In this document: piece after piece, positions 48,301 through 59,395 of the stretch | How the letters are laid out: each line of letters starts with the position of its first letter | Position numbering within the stretch: the first letter of the stretch is position 1 | From: Apostichopus parvimensis | Taxonomy: Eukaryota; Echinodermata; Holothuroidea; Aspidochirotida; Stichopodidae | NCBI GenBank assembly: GCA_000934455.1 | Contig: KN882955.1 | Coordinates: forward strand, 12,441-75,092 | Length of the DNA: 62,652 nt | Reading direction: 5' to 3' | Notes under the pieces: generated by a model | Database searches by the model: none | What the model was told of the DNA's origin: nothing | The model's input: the letters and a program-made list of their open reading frames with translations, nothing else | Made by a program: the position numbers and the translations under genes

Positions 48301-49065
48301 AGAGAACAATACCGCATGCGGTTACACAACAACTGGAGCCTTTTTCTTAACAATGTGTACCATATATATATAATGCTCTTGAATAAATGATATGGTAAAA
48401 AAATATGTATATACCTCAACCAAGCCAAATTAGCGTTGATTTCATTTTATTCGTTACTAGTTTTCATCGGCACGTGTGAAAATGAAGACAACATATAATT
48501 AAACTGTTGCAATGCCACCACGATACCTTCCTTTCAAAAACCGAAAATTTAGAAGTATTTGAAAAATATATATACTTTGCCCCAATTTGAGTAGGGTCTA
48601 ATTACTTAATGAATGTACTAGATTTAATGTTATCTTTCATTTCATATTTTTTTTATTAAAAAGATATACTCAGCTGCACTGACATCTTAAAGTGGAAGAC
48701 GGGGCTTGTGGACAAACTCCAGAAGAATTTGGTTATCGTAGCCGCGCTCCATAGTCGACTAAGCAGGCTATTGATGCATTAATAAGATTGTTTAGTTTGG
48801 TATTTACCTATTCTGAGACTCTCTAAGCTACTTCAAGTATAAAGAGGAATATATGAAACTGTAGATTGATCAGAAGCCCCCCACCCTTCTTCTTCCATCC
48901 CCCCCCCCCCCCCCCCAACCCCCACATCTGCCTCCCCGGCCCCGAGTTTACAGCCTTGCTACGTGGTATTAATCACATCCAAAACGTTTTCATTATTATA
49001 ATTGTTCCACACAGAGTGACGAAAAGACAGCAAAACAGAAAGTGAAGAAAGGGAAGAGGAAATGA
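30274..49065 (+). CDS. Gene B: two-Ig transmembrane protein with heptad-exon coiled-coil tail
   Basis: Predicted type I membrane protein of about 530-540 residues. Exons: 30274-30328, 30956-31273, 31517-31846, 32478-32570, 32853-32892, 33757-33784, 36060-36122, 37019-37060, 38042-38104, 39546-39587, 39841-39903, 40308-40349, 40750-40791, 41095-41157, 42203-42256, 43610-43651, 44368-44430, 44974-45036, 45884-45946, then either 47189-47212 (early TAG) or 49015-49065 (TGA). Order: signal peptide, V-like Ig, second Ig, membrane helix, basic juxtamembrane stretch, then about 235 residues of Lys/Glu-rich coiled coil. Every join keeps frame. The first part could be a receptor and the rod a dimerisation or scaffold region; no known family with this layout comes to mind. 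Some very short exons could be missing, especially between 33784 and 36060. Confidence 0.75.
30956..31846 (+). other. Gene B exons 2 and 3: Ig domains
   Basis: Exon 2 (30956-31273, 106 codons) is V-like: Cys in EILCMTK, Trp in DYFWRKG and DEGKYFCRF, with an extra Cys in INECYGEL. Exon 3 (31517-31846, 110 codons) has LTCTATNAPP, LKWFNGS and ASLTCQTVD, a C-like domain. Both are phase 1-1. An alternative acceptor for exon 3 at 31529 would break the phase, so 31516 was chosen. Confidence 0.82.
31963..32212. mobile_element. Foldback MITE in gene B intron 3
   Basis: A 250 bp element whose two halves are diverged reverse complements: the left half starts ATTACAGTAAATACTATAAA and the right half ends ACTGTAAT. 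The inner arms share CAGTAAAAACT, GGATTACA and CTGAGGATATGTGTAAT with their reverse complement. No coding capacity. It sits between the second Ig exon and the membrane exon. Confidence 0.8.
32478..32892 (+). other. Gene B membrane exon and juxtamembrane exon
   Basis: Exon 32478-32570 encodes a short stalk (HAHETLPS) and a hydrophobic helix beginning WIIVTVTLAGCFIVFG. Exon 32853-32892 encodes the basic stretch KVNRKQRKKYTKL, the stop-transfer side. Its donor CT/GTAAGC means that reading through the intron gives an immediate TAA, so intron retention would yield a receptor without the coiled coil. Confidence 0.72.
33785..36059. other. Gene B large intron, nothing recognised
   Basis: A 2.3 kb AT-rich intron between the 28 nt exon and the first heptad exon. 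Small exons could be hidden here. An acceptor at 34033 followed by open sequence reaches a stop within 20 codons and was not accepted. Confidence 0.45.
39329..39343. repeat. Poly(C) tract
   Basis: A run of at least 15 C in a gene B intron, followed by A and CCCCCG. Similar tracts occur at 48899-48916 and 55333-55349. Confidence 0.95.
41639..41698. repeat. 60 bp near-perfect palindrome
   Basis: Centred between 41668 and 41669 with no spacer. The arms run from ACTCAAG through TTCTTCACATAATAATTATT to the centre AA/TT and back; only one position per arm (an A opposite an A) fails to pair. It lies in the intron after the 41095-41157 exon. Confidence 0.9.
43021..43284. repeat. Pentanucleotide satellite with shifting unit
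   Basis: About 50 units of 5 bp in an intron of gene B. Blocks change from CTAGA to CGAGA, back to CTAGA, then CTAAA and finally CTAAG, each differing by one or two bases. Confidence 0.95.
44150..44340 (-). mobile_element. Possible LINE or SINE 3' end in gene B intron
   Basis: On the minus strand the sequence runs from a GC-richer piece (GGGAGCGAAGCACCCCGTCA, then AGCCCGCAAGGG) to a tail of AAATAAATGAAATAAATAAA type. A GC-richer body followed by a simple AT-rich tail is the usual 3' end of a retroposon. It ends about 25 bp before the exon at 44368. The family is not identified. Confidence 0.45.
46269..46552. other. Assembly gap (Ns)
   Basis: The second run of N, immediately left of the hammerhead-bearing repeats and in the last large intron of gene B. 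The gap edge abuts the repeat, suggesting an unresolved further copy. Confidence 0.98.
46553..46706 (-). repeat. tRNA-like SINE with hammerhead motif, copy 1
   Basis: On the minus strand it has an A-box TGGTCGAGTGG (46683-46673), a B-box GGTTCGATTCC (46640-46630) and then a hammerhead motif (46626-46585), ending in CTGGTGTGTTATTCTTTATT. It is truncated by the assembly gap on the left. The paired A and B boxes are the pol III promoter of tRNA-derived SINEs. Confidence 0.72.
46585..46626 (-). ncRNA. Hammerhead ribozyme motif, intact core
   Basis: Reading the minus strand: stem I CTTCGC, core CTGATGA, stem II GTCC-CGAAA-GGAC, core GAAA, stem III ACC/GGT, cleavage-site C, and returning stem I strand GTGAAG. 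Stem I pairs over six positions with one G-U. All invariant core residues of hammerhead ribozymes are present. Stem III has no loop and is self-complementary (ACCGGT), so activity as a dimer, as reported for other short-stem-III hammerheads, is more likely than as a monomer. Activity is inferred, not shown. Confidence 0.75.
46820..46880. repeat. 14 bp tandem repeat and 8 bp hairpin
   Basis: Three units of AGAATAACCACACC type are followed by CGGCTTGG-CAAG-CCAAGCCG, a perfect 8 bp stem with a 4 nt loop, between the two SINE copies. Confidence 0.8.
46919..46990 (-). repeat. Truncated hammerhead-SINE fragment with mutated core
   Basis: A minus-strand copy of the 3' part of the repeat. The core reads CTGGTGA instead of CTGATGA, which removes an invariant A of the hammerhead. 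It faces the next copy, forming an inverted pair. Confidence 0.75.
46998..47135 (+). repeat. tRNA-like SINE with hammerhead motif, copy 3
   Basis: Plus strand: A-box TGGTCGAGTGG at 47014-47024, B-box GGTTCGATTCC at 47044-47054, the hammerhead motif at 47059-47097, then TTCTGGTGTGTTATTTCTT. Together with 46919-46990 it forms an inverted repeat of about 65 bp arms. Confidence 0.75.
47059..47097 (+). ncRNA. Hammerhead ribozyme motif, plus strand
   Basis: Stem I TTCAC (47059-47063), core CTGATGA (47064-47070), stem II GTC-CCAAAA-GAC (47071-47082), core GAAA (47083-47086), stem III ACC/GGT, C at 47092 as the predicted cleavage-site base, and GTGAA (47093-47097) pairing with the first strand. Stem II is one pair shorter than in copy 1. 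The core is intact; activity is not shown. Confidence 0.72.
47189..47212 (+). other. Gene B terminal exon variant with early stop
   Basis: After CATATTACAG the phase-0 reading is DELVNTM followed by TAG at 47210-47212, and GTAAGT follows six bases later. In copy 1 the equivalent exon (129-182) is 54 nt and open. Here about 24 nt are missing, and the exon would end the protein early if included. Confidence 0.6.
48899..48916. repeat. Poly(C) tract
   Basis: A run of about 18 C, about 100 bp before the last exon of gene B. The equivalent place in copy 1 has only interrupted C (CCCCACCTGC), so the run expanded after duplication. Confidence 0.95.
49015..49065 (+). other. Gene B last exon: basic C-terminus
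   Basis: After TTCCACACAG the phase-0 reading is SDEKTAKQKVKKGKRK and TGA (49063-49065). Spliced directly from 45946 it is in frame. It matches the last exon of the copy 1 gene (1896-1949) in position and basic character, but its sequence has diverged. The KKGKRK end is strongly basic. Confidence 0.6.
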
Positions 49066-49139
49066 TGGCGAAAGATCTCTTTTGATACTGTTGGAAATAT
49101 CTCGAGAGTACGTTTCATCGGCGTTTGAACAAATCCCAT

Positions 49140-49740
49140 ATTAACAATTGTGATGTGGAATTTTACATATTGTTAAGCTATCATCATTGACCTTTTCCAT
49201 AACTTGTCCAGCTAAATTTGCTAATAAAGATTTTGCAGATAAATCTTACAACCTTATTTACAATTCTGCTACTTTGTAACATTAATTCCATACTGAACTA
49301 AATTAGACATTTCTTTCATTTATTAACTTTCAATTTCTTCAATTATGATGTGAACTATCATATATTGTTAAACGATCATCATTGACCTTGTCTATAACTT
49401 TTCCAGCTAACCTTTTCACAGTTTAGCTCTTGATAAGTCTATCTTACAACCCTATTTACAATTCTGCTACTTTGTAACATTAATTCCATACTGAACTAAA
49501 TTAGACATTTCTTTCATTTATTAACTTTCAATTTCTTCAATTGTGATGTGAAATTTCATATTTTGTGAAACGATCATCATTGACCTTGTCTATAACTTTT
49601 CCAGCTAACCTTGTTCACAGGATAGCTCTTGATAAGTAAATCTTACAACCGTATTAACAATTATGCTACTTTGTAACATTAATTCGATTCTGAAACAGAA
49701 TTAGACATTTCTTTCATTCAATAACTTTCAAGGTGTTCTT
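49140..49740. repeat. ~196 bp tandem repeat, three units
   Basis: The landmark CATTGACCTTxTC occurs at about 49186, 49381 and 49579. Copy 1 has two units. The first unit includes AATAAA at 49223-49228, about 160 bp after the gene B stop. Confidence 0.75.
49223..49228 (+). promoter_or_regulatory. Candidate polyadenylation signal AATAAA
   Basis: The first AATAAA after the TGA at 49063-49065, at a position comparable to 2059-2064 in the paralogous gene end. Confidence 0.35.
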
Positions 49741-52269
49741 CTATGTCAATATTGTCAACTCATCGGCTTCATGAATTTAACACAAATCCTCATTAATCTA
49801 AACAATACTATACATCATCCTTGGCTTTTGATGTTTGTATTAGTATTATAAATTGTTGTATCATTAGTGGTTAGTATTGCCTTAGTTATAATACGCTCCT
49901 GTGAGCAATGAGATATATAGTTCTGACAAGACATTCCTACTGAGTAAATGACAGTGAGAAAGTGATCCATTTCTGCCTAGTAAGTAACAGCCAGCAAATG
50001 ATTAATTCCTCACGAATAGCTGATTGTGATTTAGCTATTCCACTCACACGATAACTAATTTCAATGAGTGAGTACAACTGACAGGCTAACGTTGATAAAC
50101 AAATGAGTAATTTCTTATGAGTGAATGTTGATGAGCAAGTACCTTCTCACGACTAACTATTGACTAATGAAAGGGCAGCTGCTCAACAATAACTGTTCAA
50201 GCCAGTATAGTTCTCATGATTAAAGGATAACTATAAATTGAGCAGTTTCGCACGGTAATTTGGTGATCAAACGAGATGTTCTCACAACCACCTTAACCTA
50301 ATGAAACTAACGGACTGTGTAGCTCACTGCCTTCAGATTGACCCACTATGAAAACTATCTTTTCGATATACTTGGGTCGCATTTTTAAATTAAGGGCAAA
50401 ATAAAGGCGATGGTTCAGCAATTATGTGATATACAGGTTGATCTTGGTTTTTGTGGGCTGTTGATTAGTAATACCCCAACCTTCGCCGCTGTTGGTGACC
50501 TTATAATATTAAAAGTTACACTATCAACCATTTGCATACAAAGAAGCCTGCTTTCTAGGTTGTAGTCCTATGTGGTAATTTGGTCACCGTCGTTGTTTTA
50601 TTATTATTATACTTATTGTTATCAAATTTATGAAGTAGCATAATCTGGATAGCTTACTAGTCTTGAATGATGTATAATAAATATATGTGTGAATGTTCTG
50701 CAATTGAATATCAGTAGTTTTCTTGTGTTTATACTGTAATGAAAATCTGTACTGTACAGCAAAAGGGTGTGGGGTGGGGGATTTTTCTAGTGTCATGGAA
50801 AGTCTAAGAGTGGAAATTCTTTCACTCCTCCTGAGGTTCCTGTTATGCTAAGTAGATAGCTCTAGGTATGTGCAACCAACGAGGTGATTCATATGGGGCG
50901 TGGCTGCTATTCAGGTATGGATGGTTGCTATGTATAGCGGTACATATTTTTTATTTAGTTTTTGAGTGGTCCGTTATGTTTTAGACATCGAAGAATTATG
51001 TTGTGTGCTACCGACTGCTCTGACATTGATGTTGTGGAGTTTTGACACTCTTCGCACTTCATTCTTACCTCTCTCTCCTCTCATTAGTACAACTTACATG
51101 CTTAAATAACATAGTATAACATATAGTACCAACATATTCGATAAATATTGCTAAAGTATACTTGTGATCATTTCGATATAAATTCTTGAAATTGATTCCC
51201 GGTAACCTGGTTGAACATGTAGCAATGTTGAATGATAAATGATGAGGGTTGCCTTTACTTGTATGGTTGGAGCGTTGTGAATTATTTTTGATTTCCAGAT
51301 TTTCTGTCAAAGTAATTTTTCTTTATGAATTGAAAATGTTAAGTGTTTGAAGGATTGAGTGTGTCAGAGTTTTAATGTAGATATATGTAGCAGGGTTAAA
51401 TGAGCCCCTGTAAAATTACACCAACATTGTTGATGATAGATCAACTTATATCGATAATCTTACTTATCACACAGTGTCAAAACAGCTTTGGGTATCTTTT
51501 TACATGGTAACCATTGTCGTCATAGGTTTACGGGACCGTGTGGAATAGACAAAGTAATTTTCCTTGCAGTTTGTCCGTTTGATGCAATCACAAAATGCTA
51601 TTCGATTTGCATTATAGTCCATCCCATTCATGGATACATGTAAAACGCAAAAAAAGCCCGAGCTTACGGTGTCCAGCGTTTTAAAACACATTCACCAAAC
51701 ACAGTATAGACTACTGTGGTAATCTGACAGGATACCTGTCAGCAGTAGCCCGGTGTTCTGACCTTATTGTAACTGGCATTGTTACAATTGCATACAGAAG
51801 GTGGTCCTATGGTCCTATGAAATGATCATTCGGATAGATAATCAGGAAAGAAATATAATGGAAGAGGGAGGTAGAACTTCTTATTTTAAACGTTTGGCCA
51901 CATTATTTTCAAATTGTATCAGGCGTGAGCGTTTACTGCGATGATGTCAAGAGTTGCCTCAGTTAGTGATACACTGTACTGCATAACAGAAATCCACGAG
52001 TTACATCAAAGTAGTTATATTCACTACATTCGGAGAGGCTTATGAGAAGTGAACGAGTCGCCGTCAGTTTAGTATGTGTGATCTTACTGTAGACTCTGCA
52101 GATGATAAGAGTCTAATATGATAAGAACACTTATATAAATATCGAGTTTGCAAATTCCCTAATAGAGACGATTGATAGTTTCCTTTAGGACTTTTTGGAA
52201 GAATACCGTTTTCCAGTTTGTATCTAATACTATTGAATGTTGCAAACACTCTACTTCACTTATTATTGT

Positions 52270-55200
52270 TCTTTGGCCTAAAATTCGGCTTATTCGGATA
52301 TATGGTTAAGTCATTTCAACAAATTTAAATTCATTCTTTATAACTGGAAGTGAAATCCAAAGACAGAGCAATAACTACATTGCAGTTGCAAGGTAATAAG
52401 AAAATGAATATAGACACAGAAATAAACCTTGGTGAAACAACCAATAAGATAACTTCCCAGCAGTTTCTCAAGCATTTCATCTTGTTTCGAGTACTTTCTT
52501 TTTGATATGAAAAGCTCTCTGCCATTCAGATACATGGCTCTCTTGTTAAGAGGAAGTAAAGGGCAAGAGCAAAGATCGCGATTGGAATGCGCAATTAAAC
52601 GGAGTTATAAGGCAAAAACATCTTTGGCAAGGGTTAAAAAGACAACATTTTCACAGGATCGGGAAGAAGAATGATTGATTTAGGAGAATAGCATTAAAGT
52701 CAACCTATCTATTATAGCAACTTTAACACGACACGGGGAACAAAAACGGAGAGTGTTTTTTTTTACGAAAATGTTACATAATAAGCATAATGATGCATAA
52801 CTATTCAGTCATCCCGATTTGGTAAGGAATGGAACTACAATTTGTCATAGGGCAAAACAGAAGGTGAACATACTACTTTATTTCTTTCTTTTTTTTATAA
52901 TAAATCATAATCGGAACAAGATCAATGTGTATTACAGTATTGTCTTAACTCGCAATAACTTGTGAGATTATAAAGTTACCAGCATCACATATTCAATGAC
53001 GTATTTCTAATCAGTTGAACATGGAAGTGTACATTATTCTAACTAGTGAAATCAAGATGAAGCCTTATCATTTCAATTGTTAACAACCGAGAAATCAGCA
53101 GGGAATGGAATGTTATGTATTGTAATGTAATGTAATGTGGAACAATTAAGAGTCCTATTCTTCGTTTATCATAAAAATTCTCTTAGGAAATATGTGGAAT
53201 CGAACAGTATTTGGTGTAAATAAATGTGAATGTAACTTTATGACCTCATTTTGTCAAAGAAATTACACATATTTTCTTCCTAGAAACGATCAATCTTCGC
53301 AATGTGAAGTAAAACCTAAAGTTGTGAAACAAACCTGTGAATAATTCCCTTATTATTATGACTAACACTGGGCCAATTAGAATATCTTTACAACATTCTA
53401 AACTTTTAGTTTTTTTGTTGTATATATTTGACATCCTATCAGGCGCGAGTAGACAGCAGAGATGTGACTTTAAGTAAACCTGATCACTCAATCTCAAATT
53501 GTTCTTATTAATGAATTTCCTATTCATTGAAAATATAAAAAACAAATCGTCTACAATAATTTATTACTTTGGGACCGGTGTCAGATTTCAGTTTGATTCG
53601 CGCTAAGACGCTAAATTGTTTCTTGTAATACAGTTACAAGACGTATAAAGATCAGTGACATGTTTGGCGAGAACATGATTCGAAAAGTGACATCACGATT
53701 ACCAGCTTTGTCGTTTCATTTGATACAACCGAGAAATCGGCAAGGATATTATCTGCAAAACAATTTTCATTCCCACTGTTGATTTACCATAAATATTATA
53801 TTAATAATTGACATCCTATCAGTCGAAAATATCCAGGCTGCAGGTAAGTTGACTTCCTTGAATAAATTAGTGTAAAGTTTATCATGCAACATGAATTGAA
53901 TAACCGGATACTCAACTGGTTTCGTCATTCCTTGTCACTTTTCATTTGTAAATATAATGTAAAAGATCATTGTCATACCTCACAAAGACTTGTGAGAATA
54001 GACCTTGAAGTAATTAGAAGTTCGAACCGAAATTTAAATCATACCTGACGTAGTTGAATGCCTTGCTCATGTGCTCAACGTGTAAATATCCAATGGGTCA
54101 TCTGTGGCAGAGCTGATTATTTATGAGTGTAAAAAGAGATCATTTCATCTCAAGGTTTCTTTATTCCTCGTTCTTTTTTCATTTCTTTTGTTGCGATTCA
54201 TTGAAAATGTATAGACAAACTTTCATCTTTCACAGTGAAAACACTGTCATATTTCAGTTTCATTCATGCTAGAACGCTAAGACAAATCTTCACGATTTCA
54301 TTTAATGAGATTACAACCTATACATATTAAAACTAACTGTCATGTTTCAACATTCTCCAGCTATTAATCTGTAAATGTCATGTTTCAATTACTGGACTTC
54401 TTGTCATACGTGAAATTCAGGAATTTCATGAGAACACCACATTATTGTCACAACATGCCAGTATCTACATTTGTAAAATTAGCTGTTTGGATAAAACAAA
54501 ATACATTCATTATTTATATGAAAAACTGTTTTTTATTATATTTAATGTAAGACATCAATGACAAAATATCCCTCTGGCTCTTTTATACAATCTGATTTGG
54601 TCAAATTGTAGCCATCTGGACCTCTTTCATAGGAAAAAATATGAGAATCCCGCCCAAACAACAAATAGTTCTACCAATTTTCGATCACCAAAACATCAGA
54701 AAACAAATCTCGATGATGTCTTTCCAATTAGGATTTATCATACACAAGAGAAAAAAAAACTCCCGCTCCTTACATTATAAGGCTGACTAAATTATTATGC
54801 TTCGTGATACTGAATTATGCAATATTTATATTGCAGAAGCCGCTGAATTAGTCACTTTCATTTTCATTTCCCATGTTGCTTGACACTCAAATACCATTGC
54901 ATGAAAAGATAATAGATAATTTGATGATCATGCTATGCTCTTACATCCATATCTCTTCTTTCCCATCCTCTGGAAATGTACTTATTTCATTTCATCAGGT
55001 TCAATTCACTATGATATTACATCCGCTGCAAAAATGTTAACATAAATGGCTGTTGTTTTAGAATCGGCAACCTAGTGTCATTCAGCTTATCATCTACAAT
55101 TGATACCAATGTGCGTATAGTTTCGCCTATTTTTTCCTACAGAGTGCAAAGAAGAGGGGTTTGCGTTTGCATAGTTCATGGTGAAATCATCATGCAAGCT

Positions 55201-57250
55201 CCTAGATCTCGCGCCTGAACGTTGGCTGCCCGCTGCCTTAAAGAGTCCAATTAACGTTTTTTTTTTCTAGTGAGATAAATGTATAATATTTGTAACAAAC
55301 CAAATTCAATGAGAATACACACTACTTCCTCTCCCCCCCCCCCCCCCCCAGCCTATCCCCACCGCCTTACATGTTGATTGCACATCTGACCACATTATAC
55401 GTATCAAGAAAAGACAATATTGGATTAGCACTTACACCTCAATACAGATTGTATTGTTACTGGTAGCAGAATTACTATCACAACAATACTTAAACACGTT
55501 ACAATTTTTATGTTTTATTTAAAGTCATGAGAAACAAGAACGTCTGAATTTGTTTGATAAAGTTCGATTGAAGAGCGCCATCTGTTAACAAAGCAAATGA
55601 AAAAAAAACGAACAAAGGGGTATTTCAATGAGAGACGGTTGTTCGCAAACGTAGCTTTGCCAATTTCCACGATTCATAAGACAGGCGATGGAAGACAGAC
55701 AATTGAAATAAGAAAAGAAGAAGGAAACGGTAAGTATCAAACTTAAGAAGAGAATAACAAGATGCAACCACAACAAAATAATGGACTTATTAGGGCAAAG
55801 GGTTAAAAATTGCACGGGTACGCACCGAATGGGTACTTGAGCCTTCGGATTTGTTGTGGGCCTCATGGAACTCATGTGCCTATCCCTATCCGTATGATCG
55901 ACAACAGTGATAGATTCAAAAGGTCATCTTAAGCCCATGTTTTTTTCTATTTTTGTTCTTTCTGTCTTGTTCGTATATTTACTTCGTTTTCACCAGCCCA
56001 CTTGTGGATGTCTATGTCATCTCGGTAGAGAGAAGGTCGGCTTTACAAATAATGTATTCTCTCTATCTATCTATCTTAGTGCTAAAACACTGTCTATTCG
56101 ATGGAAGTTTAAAGTCTAAAGCATAGAAAGAACACGTAGCAAGCCAGAAGCCAACGTTATACGATGTGCTGCGGCAATCCGTTGTTACACAAACAGCACA
56201 ATCTGAAACTGAAGTTCTGCATTTCTTATAACTATTGCTCAATTCTGCAAGTTATGTCTTCCTTGCCGCATCGAGCATGTTATCGTATTTTGATAATATG
56301 CGATTAGATGTCTAAGTTCAAATGTTCATCACTTGTTTTAATGAATATGACCCAACGCGTCTTTTCCGTACCTCTTTTTAACACTATACATGTCTCCATA
56401 CATGTCTTTCGATGCATTTTTTTTAAATTTTATGTCAGTCTTTCTTTCTTGATTCTTAATTTTGAAAGGTCGCAGTTTTTCTAGCCTTTCTTTTAGGATT
56501 CAAATTTACTGCAATGTTTCCAGCACCATTTCTAGCCTTTCTTTTAGGGTTCAAATTTACTGCAATGTTTTCAGCACCATTTTGACTGAAGAACAATTTA
56601 ACACATGCAATGTTCGTGAAACAAGGAAATAGATGAGATGCTTGTATATTCAGAAACACGAAGTCGTCTATATTAATGGGCTGGTGCATTGTTAATGAAA
56701 CTCGTGTACATGAAAATCAGAAAGCGAAACTACTTTTTGTTTTAAATAATATGAGTCAGGAAATTGTCCATAAATTGTTGCCATGAATTGATTTATGACT
56801 CTCACTGAAGTGTAATTGCGTTATGGACCCAGTTAATCATTTATGGTAAACAAATAAAACACTACAGGAGCATTTCTTTGCACCACGCGTCAAAAGTTGT
56901 TCGTCTCTTTACTAGCTGTATTTGATTATGTATTAGGTAGATCACCCATTTTACTAATTTTTTTTATCGAATCCTAAAAATGTTAGTGCTGATGTTGATT
57001 GATAAGTATTTAAAATCGTATCATCGGATAAATTATTGTACTCGTTAGGAAGTGACAGCATCTTTTCCACCTCTTGGGAAGAGTCGACGTTCTTTTAGCA
57101 TAAAATATTCACTTAATTCACTGTGTTCAAATGATTGAGTGAACAAACTGAAAAAATCACCGTATCGCTTCTGAATTGATCTTTTCGCGATGTCGAGTTG
57201 TTTTCTAGTTACTACTCTACCACAAAGCTACCGAAGGTAGCCTTTTCGCA
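52270..57250. other. Intergenic DNA, no gene recognised
   Basis: AT-rich. Diverged internal repeats occur: CAACCGAGAAATCAGCA near 53085 and CAACCGAGAAATCGGCA near 53726; GACATCCTATCAG at about 53430 and 53810; TTTCAGTTTxATTCxxGCTA near 53585 and 54255. A poly(C) tract lies at 55333-55349 and a 51 bp tandem duplication at 56479-56580. Open frames up to 99 codons show no motifs. Confidence 0.5.
56479..56580. repeat. 51 bp tandem duplication
   Basis: TTCTAGCCTTTCTTTTAGG and the following TTCAAATTTACTGCAATG occur twice in direct succession with two or three differences, ending in CAGCACCAT each time. Confidence 0.9.
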
Positions 57251-57253
57251 ACA

Positions 57254-57415
57254 CTATTTTGTACACTTTATTGATATTGTACACTTGGATTGTACACTAC
57301 TGTATACTGGAGTGTACTCTGTGTACAGGATACACTGTACACTGTACACAAAGTACACTGTACACAATATAAATTGAAGCATTGTGCACTCAAGTGTACA
57401 TATTGTACACTTGAT
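57254..57415. repeat. Cluster of TGTACA/GTACAC palindromic words
   Basis: About a dozen TGTACA or GTACAC words occur in both orientations within 160 bp, including ACACTGTACACTGTACACA. This is not a simple tandem repeat because spacings vary. Confidence 0.85.
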
Positions 57416-59395
57416 GAAGGTGTATTGACCTATCATCACCGTCATAAGGCTTATGTATGTAAATGTTTAAAACTAAGAGAACCTGATATGACTTTTTGAC
57501 GGTCCTAATATAGTTTGTCTTAGCAGGGAAAGATTGCAGGTACAACACATTCACACCGTACACGAACATCCATGTCTTAACAGTGCAGATGGTATTTTCC
57601 ATTGTCTATCTCCCCTCGACCTCTTTTCACAACCATGTATCATATTCATCCCCCACCAATTGGATTTTACTTCTTTCATTATTATATTGTATCTCCTCTC
57701 TCGCTCTCACTCCTTTCAGAGCCGCAAAGGCTCTCTACAAAGTTCTTCTCCAGCAGCCCGTTCATCATTTGGTACCTCTCATACCTAACCAAAGCAACGG
57801 TTTAAATTGGGATATTAATGTTTCTGAGTTGCGAGTCTCTGGGACAATATATGGTAAGGTCACCATTTCATACATGTTCTTCGAATTTAGTAGGAAGCTG
57901 CTCTGGGCTATGAACATTTACCTTGAGGTCAAATATCAGAAAAAATGGATGGTGAATACAAGAGCAAACATTGTTTATACATGCAACATTCTCAAGTTAA
58001 TTATGATTAAAACTCAACATCATGTTGACTACGAGGCCAAACCTCAAGCGGCAGAGGGAAATGATGTTTTAAGGATTTAATAAATGTTCTGCATTCATTA
58101 TTATGCATCGCATATGCTACTATGCAGTTCAATTGTTCATGATTTTTAAAATAACATCTTGTTTAAATTGTTACTGTCAATGATTGATTGATTTTGATTG
58201 ATGTGTATCCAGGAAGAAGCTAGAGCATTTTCTTTTCGACTGAATAGCTCTTGAACAGATTACCCATTAATAATAAGTAAAACAAAAAACTTTCATGTCG
58301 GTCTCTATAAAAACTTTGCATCAAAAGCAGCTGTTAAGCCTCACACCCTTATGGACTGGTAAAAATGCTGACATTTATTGATCGTCTCTCAATTAATAAC
58401 TTCGGTTTTACTTTTATTGAAGCTTATCAACGTAATAACACTTGATATTTTCCAGCTTCCTCGGACGATTACCTCTAAATTGTCAAATGATCGAGAAACC
58501 CCAATAGAACTTTTTAGCCGATATTTCATAACTTGTGACAAGAAAACAATGTTATATAGATTGTTGTTTTCAAATGGCGAAATCTTGATTGCTGGACTTT
58601 TTGCTGACATCAATATTATAAGTGAATTTTCAGCAGTCAGAATAAGCTGAATTGAACGATTGATAACAATGTTATGCCAATTGTCTTTTTCAAATAACGA
58701 CATAGTTCTTCATTGCGGAAATTATGATGTATCAAATGACAGTAATTATATAAGCAACTTTCATCAGTTAGTATAAACTGAATTGAGCATTTGATGCCAT
58801 CTCTAGCAAATTGAATATGAACCTCCTTTATTCCGATGTAGAATAATCACTTCCAAACTTAATGTCACAGTGTAAGAACGGTGTCATTTATTCAAAAGTG
58901 TAAGCAACATCTGAAGTTGTTTAACCAATAGCCCTGTTTGACTGTGATTTATAATATTCCGACTAACGTTCATGTAAAAAATTTCTACAACTGACGCATG
59001 TATTTCTGGTACACCATTCATGTCTCAATTCATTTGACGCATTTAAAATAATTTATTCAGGCATGATGATATCTGTAAATCATCCGTACATTTTTATTTG
59101 AAATTGACGAATCGAAAACGAGAGGCTTAATAAAACTTCCAACGCCTTTATTTTCGATAACGTCTTTGTGCTAGAAAGAATACCATGTACTCATCCAAGT
59201 GCGCATGCGTAGAAATGACTGTTCGGTAAAGCTTTTCGATCAAATGTTTGAAGTAGTGTTATGCGAAGGTCACTTTGTTGCAACAGTATGGAGTAATCCG
59301 TTGAGTTATAATCATGTACATTCGAGGGAGGGATGCAATAGATGACGAGGCGTAAGAGCGGAACGAAACTACGCACAAACAAAAGCAAAGCTAAA
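57416..59395. other. Intergenic DNA upstream of gene A'
   Basis: A 165-codon frame (57583-58080) is the longest uninterrupted plus-strand frame outside known features, but it shows no recognised domain, has no obvious splice partners and overlaps other open frames; I do not call it. A diverged ~125 bp tandem pair lies at 58550-58800 (TCAGCAGTCAGAATAAGCTG and TCATCAGTTAGTATAAACTG). Confidence 0.45.

Larger units (their letters stand above)
47155..52270. repeat. Segmental duplication, copy 2
   Basis: Collinear with 95-7200. It carries the terminal exons of gene B, three units of the 196 bp tandem repeat, and its own extra ~310 bp near 47625-47935 relative to copy 1. Outside the two exons no gene is supported. 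Confidence 0.8.

Noticed and set aside
57583-58080. 165-codon plus-strand frame
   Set aside because: It has no recognisable domain or splice context and overlaps other open frames of similar quality; kept only as a remark in the region entry.
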